Shown here: positions 6,493 to 13,656 of the stretch, in pieces
How positions within the stretch are numbered: the first letter of the stretch is position 1
Layout: every line of letters starts with the position of its first letter
Virus record (IMG/VR): IMGVR_UViG_3300029981_000295
Span: 1 to 20,407 of that record
DNA from: a virus
Length of the DNA stretch: 20,407 nucleotides
Direction: 5' to 3' (one strand)
Notes under the pieces: generated by a model
Database searches by the model: none
What the model was told of the DNA's origin: nothing
What the model saw: the letters and a program-made list of their open reading frames with translations, nothing else
Position numbers and translations under genes: made by a program

Positions 6493-8451
6493 TTATCCCT
6501 GCTTCGCGAACGGAACTTCATCCGGCCATACGATCAGGATTGGTTTTTCGTTTGTTTCATTCTTCACGAACTGCGCGAGGTCGCCTTTGCCCACTCGGGC
6601 ATCGGCAGCAAGTATCTTGGCGTCGTGGTCGTGGCGAGTGATCTGTGTAACGCCTAGCGGGTTCAGGACATTGGCTCTTCCCAACGCTGTTCCCATGGCG
6701 TGGATCATGTCTCTCGCCTCGTCTTTCGTTGCATCGGGAACCATCTCACGAACCATTTTCTCTGCACGCTTGGTGCGGGCGATATTTTCTGCGAGTTGGG
6801 TCTTGCCAATGACATCGTCATGGCTCACGAGTGCGTTTACAGCCTGCCATAGCATGGCCTCGCCAATGAGTGCTCCGCTTGAGTCATAAGCCCATGCAAT
6901 GCGCAAGTCTTCGGGGTCATAGCGCAAAGTGATTTCACGGCCTTGGTTCACTGGCATCCATTCCGCCCAGAACTGGCATTCAAGTTCGCGCAGGCGGAAG
7001 CCCTGGCGATGAATGCGCCCCGTCGCTGTTCGCGTGGTAAGCATGCTCGCGGTCTCTTGCGTCACGCGCCGCATCTCGGTACGTTGCACAATCAACTCAC
7101 TCCATAATTCAGAGCGGCTCTTGCCCTGATGGTTCTTGCCTTCGCTCTTGATTGCGGGAAAAACTTCGGACATGAATTTATTGGCGAGCCCCTGAAAAGC
7201 CTCCCAACCGATTGCGAGACCACGCTTCACGACGTTCTTCAAAATCTCTGGCTTCTCAAGTACGTTGCCACCCTTGTAGCTGTTGAACATCTTGTCGAAG
7301 TTGCCTTTGATCGTGAGGAAGTTTCGCTCGATGATCTTTGACTGTGCTCGTTGCACGATTGCAAAGTGTGGATGGATATTAAGGCGGCTCAACAAGGCTT
7401 CGGCCTTCTGTTCGTCTTCCACGATCTTGTGCCCTCGCGTCTGGCCTGAAAAATCCTTGTTGCGAAATTCTCTTCCATTGTCGAGATAAACTTCATCAGG
7501 TAATCCATACATCTCAATGCCGTTGCGGATTGCACGCAGAACATTGTCAGTGCATGGTGCGGAGAGATGAATGTGCCAACCCATGGGCATGCTGGTGCGC
7601 ATATCAACAAATAAGGTGATGTAACATGTCGAGGGCTTCGCTTGTCCATCCACTTGCACAAACACATCCCATGTTCGCGTATCGCCAACCCAGACCGAGC
7701 CCGCTGGCATCGTGTACTCGCGATCGATATGCACGCCATGCGCATCGTTGTAGCGCTTACGCCCCTTGCGGGCATACGCAAGTACGGCCTCGTCTAGTTC
7801 TCTGCTCACACGGCGCTGGAAGGCGTGGATGCTCGGAAAATTATCACGTGAGGCTGTCAGTCCGTCCTCAAGGCATTTGCCAAGAGCAATCTCGCGAGCC
7901 ACAGGAATTGATGGAGCGCTCGGGCGAAGGTATGCCCACTTGAATGCTTCCCACATCTCATCGGTGACGGTTGAACCAACAACGCGAGATGGAGTGATGA
8001 GACTCATGCGTCCGAACTCTGCAACTTGCGCCCTTGTTCGGTAAATACTTTGCGCACTCACTGCCATGTCAGGATTTGCGCGACTCCAGTGCTGTGCCCA
8101 GGACTCAAGCTCTAAGCGGCCTGTGATACCTTCGCTTCGTGAAAGAATCAATGACCATTTGTCCGCATGGCGCTTGGTACGAGCGCTTGCCTTTGCATAT
8201 ACGTTGGCATAAGCTTCGGTGTCTTCTACAACAATTTTTACTTCGGGAATCTCTGGCAACTTTTCAACCTGATACCGCACAACGGCGTCATGTGGAAGAC
8301 TTGCAAGGCGTACTTCCATGTGCTTGCCACTTGATCCTGAGACGATGCGAGTGTCCCACATACGTTTGCCCTTCACTACCGCGCGTGGTGTGATCTGCAT
8401 GGCATTCGCGGCGTCATCTGTACTGATCCATAAGTTCATGATTCCGCTCAT
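6493..8451 (-). CDS. MuA-like DDE transposase
   Basis: A 652-aa transposase that joins the phage ends to target DNA and drives replicative transposition. The N-terminus (residues 5-60) is a winged-helix DNA-binding domain as in MuA. A helical DNA-binding region of the I-beta/gamma type follows at about 90-230. The RNase H-like core carries Asp257 (WVGDTRTW), Asp324 (YLDNGREF) and Glu375 (KIIERNF), close to the D269/D336/E392 spacing of MuA. The Mu C-terminal beta-barrel and the basic segment recruiting MuB come after. The start ATG overlaps the upstream ORF's stop (ATGA) and has AAAGGAG 9 nt before it. The catalytic triad is intact, so the phage may be active. Confidence 0.95.
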   Translation of the reverse strand: MSGIMNLWISTDDAANAMQITPRAVVKGKRMWDTRIVSGSSGKHMEVRLASLPHDAVVRYQVEKLPEIPEVKIVVEDTEAYANVYAKASARTKRHADKWSLILSRSEGITGRLELESWAQHWSRANPDMAVSAQSIYRTRAQVAEFGRMSLITPSRVVGSTVTDEMWEAFKWAYLRPSAPSIPVAREIALGKCLEDGLTASRDNFPSIHAFQRRVSRELDEAVLAYARKGRKRYNDAHGVHIDREYTMPAGSVWVGDTRTWDVFVQVDGQAKPSTCYITLFVDMRTSMPMGWHIHLSAPCTDNVLRAIRNGIEMYGLPDEVYLDNGREFRNKDFSGQTRGHKIVEDEQKAEALLSRLNIHPHFAIVQRAQSKIIERNFLTIKGNFDKMFNSYKGGNVLEKPEILKNVVKRGLAIGWEAFQGLANKFMSEVFPAIKSEGKNHQGKSRSELWSELIVQRTEMRRVTQETASMLTTRTATGRIHRQGFRLRELECQFWAEWMPVNQGREITLRYDPEDLRIAWAYDSSGALIGEAMLWQAVNALVSHDDVIGKTQLAENIARTKRAEKMVREMVPDATKDEARDMIHAMGTALGRANVLNPLGVTQITRHDHDAKILAADARVGKGDLAQFVKNETNEKPILIVWPDEVPFAKQG

Positions 8452-8624
8452 TGAATGCGCTCCTTTACAAGTGGCGCAGTTCCATCAAGAATGAGGCGTG
8501 TCATCTCGTTCCAGCATTCAGATCGATTGCAGGTGGGAAAGCCATTGAGCGTCTTTGCGTGAGGACGGTCGCAGCAGACGCAGCACCATTGGCGAGGTTC
8601 GCTGACGCTGTATAGGCGTGTCAT
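8448..8624 (-). CDS. Small Cys-rich protein, probable zinc ribbon
   Basis: A 58-aa ORF locked between its neighbours by ATGA overlaps at both ends: its ATG with the upstream stop, its TGA with the transposase ATG. Six cysteines lie in WCCVCCDRPH and TCNRSECW. The CxxC...CxxxxC arrangement suggests one structural zinc site. I do not recognise a named family. The position directly ahead of the transposase gene makes co-translation with it very likely. Confidence 0.75.
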   Translation of the reverse strand: MTRLYSVSEPRQWCCVCCDRPHAKTLNGFPTCNRSECWNEMTRLILDGTAPLVKERIQ

Positions 8625-8956
8625 GATTCCTGCTCCACGACTTCGACCATGCAGTCACGATCCAAGGGCGTGCTTATCACAACTTCAACGCGGTCATCAA
8701 GTTCAAGCCTTGTGGAGTCGGCTTCAACTGGCTTTGGTTGGGGGTTAAATGCCGTAACCATATACGACCAAGACACAAGAAGATGACTTAGGGAATTATT
8801 GATTTGCTCTATCAGCAATGGTTCTTCGCGGGCTAGATTTCGCAGATCCTTTTCGAGCCCCTGAAACTTGAGGGTGAGCGGTGCCGATGGATCTTGCGAG
8901 TGACGTAACTGACGAATTTTTTCACGACGATTCTTTCTATTGGATTGATATTGCAT
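8621..8956 (-). CDS. Small uncharacterised early protein
   Basis: A 111-aa, mostly helical and charged protein with a basic N-terminus (MQYQSNRKNRREKIRQLRHS). I recognise no domain. The frame is open further upstream to 9070, but the ATG at 8956 is chosen: AGGAGG lies 6 nt before it, and it overlaps the upstream stop by one base (TAATG). It sits in the cluster of small genes between the BRO-N gene and the transposase. Confidence 0.75.
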   Translation of the reverse strand: MQYQSNRKNRREKIRQLRHSQDPSAPLTLKFQGLEKDLRNLAREEPLLIEQINNSLSHLLVSWSYMVTAFNPQPKPVEADSTRLELDDRVEVVISTPLDRDCMVEVVEQES

Positions 8957-9162
8957 TAGTGCCTCCTGGTGAGAATTTTGGTTGATTCTGGGACGGTGAT
9001 TCCCTGCATCAACGTGCCGCTGTAGCAACTGCCACGGCCTCCTTTCTTGTGCTTCCATCCGCATGAGCATTTACTTGGGTCTGATCCGTTACCGCCTCTG
9101 GTGCATTCGGAGCAGTCAACACAAAGCATTCTTGCCGAGTCATAAAATGAATGGATCTTCAT
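8956..9162 (-). CDS. Small Cys-rich early protein
   Basis: A 68-aa protein with seven cysteines, six of them in LCVDCSEC, KCSCGWK and GSCYSG, which suggests zinc binding. The start is the ATG at 9162, preceded by GGAGG about 8 nt upstream and overlapping the previous stop by ATGA; the open frame to 9243 has no such signal. No named family is recognised. Two Cys-rich miniproteins within one early operon is a notable arrangement. Confidence 0.75.
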   Translation of the reverse strand: MKIHSFYDSARMLCVDCSECTRGGNGSDPSKCSCGWKHKKGGRGSCYSGTLMQGITVPESTKILTRRH

Positions 9163-9344
9163 GGCCTTGCCTCCACGGTTATGTCCGAAATCCCGATTCG
9201 CTCCAAGAAGCGTTCTGCGGATGCGACGGCTTCTTTTATGCATTCCTCGTCGGAGAAGCCATTACTTCCGCAATTGACGCCAGCATTGAATCCTGCTTCA
9301 AAAGCGCCTTCAATAGTGGACAGAGGATACAGCGTTAAACTCAT
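9159..9344 (-). CDS. Small uncharacterised early protein
   Basis: A 61-aa acidic protein of unknown function with a Gly-rich central part (EAGFNAGVNCGSNGFSDEE) and a C-terminal helix. ATG 9344 has GAGGAGG upstream and overlaps the BRO-N gene's stop by four bases, so translation is well supported although the product is not recognised. Confidence 0.72.
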   Translation of the reverse strand: MSLTLYPLSTIEGAFEAGFNAGVNCGSNGFSDEECIKEAVASAERFLERIGISDITVEARP

Positions 9345-9985
9345 ACCACCTCCTCGAAATACTGTGCGACGATATAGCCGATGAAGTCCTTGTCCGTCTT
9401 GAACTCCTTGCCCTCGGCTTTAAGTCTTGCACGCTCTTTTGCGAGTTGCAGGGTGACGGGTTCTGCAAACGTCATGCTTATATGGCGAGGGAAGAATTCA
9501 AGTTGCTCGCCTGGCTTTGCTGTGTCATTGGTGGTCTGTGGTACGTAGTTGATCTTGCGGGTGATCTTGTACTTGCCAGTCTGGCGGATGGAGGGAAGAA
9601 CCTCGCCAACGACCCACTCCTCGAATTTGCGTGCTTCTGATTTTGTGGATTGCATCACGAGCCGGTAGATGTCTCGTTCTGGGATCACAAGCATGGGGCG
9701 GTTTTGCTTGCCGTCATGGATGACAATCTTGGCCGTTGCTCGGCAATGCTGCTTGATTGCCTGGTCGGGGTTTTCATAGCCTAGGATTTTGGCAACATCC
9801 AATGCTACCGCCATGACCTCGCCATCAGTTGATTTTTCAAAGCGGATATCTTTTCCTTGAAAAATTCGGTAGATGACCTTGGTTTCCTGTCGATCCTTGA
9901 TTCCAGCTTCTTCGGGTACCTGATCCCTAATTTCTAGGGATGAGGTCTCTGGTGAATCGACTGTTTGAAGTGTCTTTTTAGGCAT
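9341..9985 (-). CDS. BRO-N domain protein (phage antirepressor type)
   Basis: A 214-aa protein whose residues about 34-140 form a BRO-N domain, a DNA-binding module found in phage antirepressors and baculovirus BRO proteins. Matching stretches are IYRIFQGKDIRF, MAVALDVAKILGYENPDQAIKQHC, the RPMLVIPERDIYRLVMQS segment, and FEEWVVGEVLPSIRQTG near the domain end. The C-terminal part is not a KilA-C or ANT domain I can recognise. It probably modulates the lysis-lysogeny switch, being second in the leftward operon facing the repressor. The ATG at 9985 (AAGGCGG upstream) is preferred over a TTG two codons earlier. Confidence 0.88.
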   Translation of the reverse strand: MPKKTLQTVDSPETSSLEIRDQVPEEAGIKDRQETKVIYRIFQGKDIRFEKSTDGEVMAVALDVAKILGYENPDQAIKQHCRATAKIVIHDGKQNRPMLVIPERDIYRLVMQSTKSEARKFEEWVVGEVLPSIRQTGKYKITRKINYVPQTTNDTAKPGEQLEFFPRHISMTFAEPVTLQLAKERARLKAEGKEFKTDKDFIGYIVAQYFEEVV

Positions 9986-9987
9986 AT

Positions 9988-10176
9988 TCAAGCCGCCTTG
10001 ATTTGAAGGACACCAAGGTCATTGAGAAGATCTTTCAATTGATTGTTTGCTCGGTAGCCTGTAGCTACCTCCCTTATATATGAAGGGCTGTAGGTCTTTC
10101 CAGCCAGTCGAGACACCTCTTTGGCAACCTCTCTCCACGAGAATCTCTCGATGGTGAACTTGTTGTTTTTGTTCAT
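9988..10176 (-). CDS. Small Cro/Ner-like DNA-binding protein
   Basis: A 62-aa protein and the first gene of the leftward operon. The sequence SWREVAKEVSRLAGKTYSPSYIREV followed by ANNQLKDLLNDLG has the spacing of a compact helix-turn-helix. Its place opposite the repressor gene, as with Mu ner and lambda cro, suggests a negative regulator of early transcription. AGGAG lies 4 nt before the ATG. The DNA-binding role is inferred from pattern and position. Confidence 0.7.
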   Translation of the reverse strand: MNKNNKFTIERFSWREVAKEVSRLAGKTYSPSYIREVATGYRANNQLKDLLNDLGVLQIKAA

Positions 10177-10203
10177 AAGACTCCTGCGTTTATTATGTTT
10201 CGT

Positions 10204-10232
10204 TTGTAGTGGTGTTTAATGACCACTACATA
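10204..10232 (+). promoter_or_regulatory. Possible promoter for the repressor gene
   Basis: TTGTAG (10204-10209), a 17-bp spacer and TACATA (10227-10232) give a plausible sigma-70 promoter that coincides with the operator dyad. Transcription would start about 20 nt ahead of the TTG at 10259, leaving room for the CCAGG ribosome binding site. A leftward promoter is expected in the same region, but I could not place it with confidence. Confidence 0.35.
10205..10230. promoter_or_regulatory. Operator-like dyad in the divergent regulatory region
   Basis: TGTAGTGGT (10205-10213) and ACCACTACA (10222-10230) are perfect 9-bp inverted repeats with an 8-bp spacer, midway between the leftward early operon and the rightward repressor-like gene. 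It is the obvious site for the repressor or the Cro/Ner-like protein. A shorter pair, ACAAC (10242-10246) and GTTGT (10258-10262), overlaps the repressor's start. Confidence 0.65.
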
Positions 10233-10258
10233 AAGGAATTTACAACCAGGTAGTAAAG

Positions 10259-10756
10259 TTGTCAAGAGATAATTACAACTCAGGTATATTTTCTTTGCCA
10301 GATGATGTAAAGCGCTTTGCAAAAGATCGTTATGGATCAATGAGCGGCTTGGCAAGGGAAATGGGGATTAGTCCACAGCATCTGCACGCATATCTCAGTG
10401 GGGCTAAAACTTGGGGAGCTACCTTTACGAATAAGCTCCAAGCTGCGGGTTATACAAGAGCACTAGAAAATCTTGATTCAAACTCGGTAGTAAAAGAGGA
10501 GTTTGACAGTAATTGTTTAAAGAGTTCTGCCTTTCCCGACATTCGCAGAGCATGTCAGCTTCTACGCTGTACAGCTGATGATATTGCTCAAAGTGTAGGA
10601 GCTCCGAGATCGTCAGGGATATCGTGGATTGAAGGGCAATCTCGCCCAAGTTACGATCAACTGGTAATGTTATATCACCAAGTATTAGCGTTGGCTATAC
10701 ATAGCTGCGAAGTTCGCGAAGCTCAGGTTAGCCACCCAAAGAAGGCTGTGGGATAA
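10259..10756 (+). CDS. Probable phage repressor with two helix-turn-helix-like regions
   Basis: A 165-aa protein transcribed away from the early operon. Residues about 25-60 (SMSGLAREMGISPQHLHAYLSGAKTW) form a helix-turn-helix of the Xre/Cro type. Residues about 95-135 (LLRCTADDIAQSVGAPRSSG onward) look like a second one. There is no LexA-like Ser-Lys peptidase domain, so RecA-driven self-cleavage is not expected. Start: TTG 10259 with CCAGG 8 nt upstream; the next Met would cut into the first motif. Position and operator support the immunity-repressor role. Confidence 0.75.
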   Translation: MSRDNYNSGIFSLPDDVKRFAKDRYGSMSGLAREMGISPQHLHAYLSGAKTWGATFTNKLQAAGYTRALENLDSNSVVKEEFDSNCLKSSAFPDIRRACQLLRCTADDIAQSVGAPRSSGISWIEGQSRPSYDQLVMLYHQVLALAIHSCEVREAQVSHPKKAVG

Positions 10757-10801
10757 TTCATCGCAGGAAAAACCAGATTTGGATTTAAACCAGGGGGAAA
10801 T

Positions 10802-11317
10802 ATGTCAGAACAGCAAACCACACAAAGTCCTAGATGGTTCATGATAAGATGGGCTGTCATTATGTTTTCTATAACCATTTTGATCGGGGTAAGTGGTGCA
10901 TGGGGTCAAGCACTGCTTCCGCCAGAACCTGCGCAGGAAACCCCAAAACGCAATCCGATACTCTACCCTTCAGGCCTTCAAACACAGAAAGCAAATAAGT
11001 TACTGTCTAAGTTCAATCTGCTGGCTGATGTTGAATACGAAACTTTAGAGTTCTCGGATATCAAACATAAACTGGGTCTTAGGGGCGATGAGTTAAAGTG
11101 CTCCATTCCTCACGATACAACTAAGCCAGAGACTGTAATTAGAGCAGACAATGCGATGGTCAATATGACGACCTGTTGGCAAATCATTTATTACAAAAGC
11201 ATCAACCAGACGTGGATGCTTATGATTCGGAGAAACAACGACATGTCCGACTCATGGGTAAAGATCATCAAGGTTGTAAAAGGTCGAGACCCGAATCTCA
11301 ATACGAAATGGGAATAA
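10802..11317 (+). CDS. Unrecognised exported or membrane-anchored protein
   Basis: A 171-aa protein with a positively charged N-terminus and one hydrophobic segment (residues about 17-34) ending in GAWGQA. This could be a cleavable signal peptide or an uncleaved anchor. The rest is predicted to lie outside the cytoplasm and contains only two cysteines (Cys100, Cys125) that might pair. I recognise no domain. AGGGGG precedes the ATG. It heads a co-directional block of membrane-associated genes behind the repressor, which is typical of genes expressed in the lysogen. A role in lysogenic conversion or exclusion of other phages is inference from context. Confidence 0.65.
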   Translation: MSEQQTTQSPRWFMIRWAVIMFSITILIGVSGAWGQALLPPEPAQETPKRNPILYPSGLQTQKANKLLSKFNLLADVEYETLEFSDIKHKLGLRGDELKCSIPHDTTKPETVIRADNAMVNMTTCWQIIYYKSINQTWMLMIRRNNDMSDSWVKIIKVVKGRDPNLNTKWE

Positions 11318-11318
11318 G

Positions 11319-11651
11319 ATGAGTCGCATTGAAGAAGAAATGCGTGGTGCGAATAAGTGGCAGCATGCGATGTTTGGTTTGTTGTACACAACGATATTCG
11401 CTCTTATTGCCTGGTGCATCAATCATAAAGCCATGCTCGTGATTCTATGTGTAGGTGAAGGCATATCAATCGTGATCATGCTGTGCCGTTTCAAGCCGCT
11501 TGATCCTCGTATCGAGCACGATGACTGGAAACGGTCCACGCTGGTTTTTACAGGCGTCCTGGTCATCGCAACGGCTCTTGTAGGCTACCAGTTGTTTACG
11601 GTTGGCTATGTGATTGATGACGTTCCGCTTGTATTTCTCAAATGGAGGTAG
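11319..11651 (+). CDS. Unrecognised three-helix membrane protein
   Basis: A 110-aa protein with probable membrane segments at about residues 17-34, 38-57 and 73-93, and short charged loops. It starts one base after the preceding gene's stop, and its own stop is followed directly by the next ATG, so the three genes are almost certainly co-translated. No family is recognised. Size and topology resemble small phage superinfection-exclusion and toxin-like membrane proteins, but there is no specific motif. Confidence 0.65.
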   Translation: MSRIEEEMRGANKWQHAMFGLLYTTIFALIAWCINHKAMLVILCVGEGISIVIMLCRFKPLDPRIEHDDWKRSTLVFTGVLVIATALVGYQLFTVGYVIDDVPLVFLKWR

Positions 11652-12521
11652 ATGATGAAGCCGTTTATAAGAACGATTATTGTGGCAATAGCCACACTGC
11701 TTCTTGGGTTCTCTCAAGCGACATTTCCTGAGTCATGCAAACTTACAAGAGCTATCCAGTTAAATTTCAACTCCACATTGGATGGCTGGAAAATGGTTGT
11801 TTTTTTTGCTTTGCCGTCACTACTGGTATTGATTTTCGATCTTATCGAAAGACGACGAATCAGAAAAGAACATCCCGAGGCTCCTGAGATTGTACTAGCC
11901 TCAATCAATGAGGCTGTTGGAGCAAAGAAGGATCGCTTCATGGATCACAAATGCATTCAAGAACAGGATACCTTTCTTGAAATCACCCAGCCAGAAAATC
12001 AATTGAAAGAACTAGTGCTTCAATTGCATACTGCGCTTGACAAAGTGATTGGAAACGAAATAGAAGCAGTTGCATTGGCTCAGTTTGAAAGTAACAAGGT
12101 TCAAAAGATTTACCATGCCCCTAAATCTAAAAGGCCAACGCTAACACCATCAGATCTTGGATCAGGAAACACCTTCTTCCATTATGTGCAAAAAACAGGG
12201 AAGCCTCAACACATAAAATCATTCAGAGAATTGAAGAGGGAGGGAGAAAAAGGAGGAAAGAAAATCCAGCAAAAGTTCTTATTCAAGACGGAAGAAGATA
12301 TTGATGGATCAATAATTGGATATCCAATACGTAGCGGTGACGGCAACGTAGCTCTGGTGCTAACGATTTATTCAAAGAAAGCAGGAATTCATAAGCCGAT
12401 GGAATCTGTCAGCCGCTTTATTAAAATGTATATGGATAGAATGGTTCTTGAAATTTGCTTGTACAAGATCAAGAACGACCACAGCAAATTAAAAGAGGTT
12501 TCCCATGGTCAACCAGGCTGA
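11652..12521 (+). CDS. Membrane-anchored protein with a GAF-like sensor domain
   Basis: A 289-aa protein with two membrane segments (about residues 5-22 and 47-66). A basic RRRIRKE stretch follows the second and places the remainder in the cytoplasm. A linker leads to a region (about 117-270) with the strand-helix pattern of a GAF domain: AVALAQFESNKV, a helical TFFHYVQKTGKPQHI part, then the paired strands SIIGYPIRSGDGNVALVLTI and a closing helix. GAF domains bind small ligands such as cyclic nucleotides. No output domain is attached, so signalling would have to pass through the membrane part or partner proteins. It is the third gene of the block at 10802-12714. GAF assignment is by pattern only and needs a profile search. 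Confidence 0.6.
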   Translation: MMKPFIRTIIVAIATLLLGFSQATFPESCKLTRAIQLNFNSTLDGWKMVVFFALPSLLVLIFDLIERRRIRKEHPEAPEIVLASINEAVGAKKDRFMDHKCIQEQDTFLEITQPENQLKELVLQLHTALDKVIGNEIEAVALAQFESNKVQKIYHAPKSKRPTLTPSDLGSGNTFFHYVQKTGKPQHIKSFRELKREGEKGGKKIQQKFLFKTEEDIDGSIIGYPIRSGDGNVALVLTIYSKKAGIHKPMESVSRFIKMYMDRMVLEICLYKIKNDHSKLKEVSHGQPG

Positions 12522-12714
12522 AATATATTGCAGCTACACTGAGCAGGAAGAAGCCAAGCGAATCAAGAGCTTCAATCAAAACCTAGCCCTTATCCAAAAG
12601 GCAAATCAAGATTATATCCGTATGAAAACTTTGCAGCAAATTCGTGAACAGCAGCAAAGACTCAATAATCGGAAAGATGCTCTGAAACGTTTATTGCTCC
12701 GCTTTGGATTTTGA
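12505..12714 (+). CDS. Small coiled-coil protein
   Basis: A 69-aa, Gln/Lys-rich protein, almost entirely predicted helix (RMKTLQQIREQQQRLNNRK), ending in LLLRFGF. The ATG follows AAGAGG, and the gene overlaps the preceding one by 17 bp, so it is probably co-expressed with the GAF-like protein. No known family. It could be a partner or regulator of the membrane proteins upstream. Confidence 0.55.
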   Translation: MVNQAEIYCSYTEQEEAKRIKSFNQNLALIQKANQDYIRMKTLQQIREQQQRLNNRKDALKRLLLRFGF

Positions 12715-12716
12715 TT

Positions 12717-12740
12717 GTTGCTATGCGACAGGTGAGCAAC
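12717..12740 (+). other. Short hairpin after the membrane-protein block
   Basis: GTTGCT (12717-12722) and AGCAAC (12735-12740) form a 6-bp stem three bases past the preceding stop. No T run follows directly, so it is a weak terminator at best. Confidence 0.3.
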
Positions 12741-12801
12741 ATGAAGCAGGAACAAAAAGAATAAGCTTGCTTTAGTTCTTTGTGCTTTGTAGCTTGCGGC
12801 C

Positions 12802-13602
12802 ATGCACGCCGAAAAGCCAACAATCAAAACGCCTCTTACCTACTACGGTGGCAAGCAGAAGCTCTGCAAAACCATCCTAGAAATGATCCCCGAACACAAC
12901 CTCTACGCAGAGCCCTTCGTTGGCGGAGCTGCGATCTTCTTTGCGAAGAAGCCAAGCGGAGTCGAGGTCATCAACGACACCAACGGCGAGCTGATCAACT
13001 TCTATCGCACCGTGCAGCGTGACTTCGTGAGCCTTGAGAAAGAAATCTCCATCAGCCTTCACAGCCGTGAACTGCACGCCGACGCTTCGGCTGTCTACAA
13101 CCGTCCGAAGCTGTTCAGCGAGATCAAGCGTGCGTGGGCTGTGTGGGTGCTTGCGCACATGAGCTTCAGTTCAATCTTGGATGGATCATTTGGCTACGAC
13201 AAGAAGAAGGATTGCACAAGCAAGAAGATCCACAATGCACGCGAAGCCTTCAGCGAGGAAATAGCGATACGCTTGCAGGACGTGCAGATCGAATGCACTG
13301 ATGCGTTGCGCATCATCACCAGCCGCGATACCGAGCAAAGTTTTTTCTACTGCGATCCACCGTATTTCAATAGTGACTGCGGACATTACGATGGCTATTC
13401 AATTGATGACTTTGAATGTCTGTTGAAGACCCTTTCAAAGATTTCTGGAAAGTTCCTGTTGAGCAGTTACCCATCCGATATCCTTGCGCAATATACCGCG
13501 CAGCATGAGTGGAAACAGAAGCAGATCCAATCAGGTGTTTCGGTGAACAAGGGTGGCGCAAACGGCAAGCGCAAGACCGAAGTGCTAACGTGGAATTATT
13601 GA
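12802..13602 (+). CDS. D12-class DNA N6-adenine methyltransferase
   Basis: A 266-aa Dam-like enzyme transferring a methyl group from S-adenosylmethionine to adenine N6. The SAM-binding motif X is YYGGKQ (residues 14-19), motif I is EPFVGGAA (37-44), and the catalytic DPPY is at 185-188. There is no restriction gene beside it, so it is an orphan phage enzyme. It might protect phage DNA from host restriction or mark regulatory sites. The recognition sequence cannot be read from the protein. The start at ATG 12802 lacks a strong ribosome binding site. It lies on the plus strand between the membrane block and the late activator. Confidence 0.9.
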   Translation: MHAEKPTIKTPLTYYGGKQKLCKTILEMIPEHNLYAEPFVGGAAIFFAKKPSGVEVINDTNGELINFYRTVQRDFVSLEKEISISLHSRELHADASAVYNRPKLFSEIKRAWAVWVLAHMSFSSILDGSFGYDKKKDCTSKKIHNAREAFSEEIAIRLQDVQIECTDALRIITSRDTEQSFFYCDPPYFNSDCGHYDGYSIDDFECLLKTLSKISGKFLLSSYPSDILAQYTAQHEWKQKQIQSGVSVNKGGANGKRKTEVLTWNY

Positions 13603-13625
13603 CACACAAATTAATCCCTGTGCAT

Positions 13626-13642
13626 CAAGTTTCGGAAACTTG
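13626..13642. promoter_or_regulatory. Perfect palindrome upstream of the Mor/C-like gene
   Basis: CAAGTTTCGGAAACTTG has perfect 8-bp arms around a single central G. A TATATT hexamer (13643-13648) abuts it, so a protein bound here would touch a promoter -10 region. It could be an operator for the activator itself, the repressor or a host factor. Confidence 0.6.
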
Positions 13643-13656
13643 TATATTTTGGGCAT

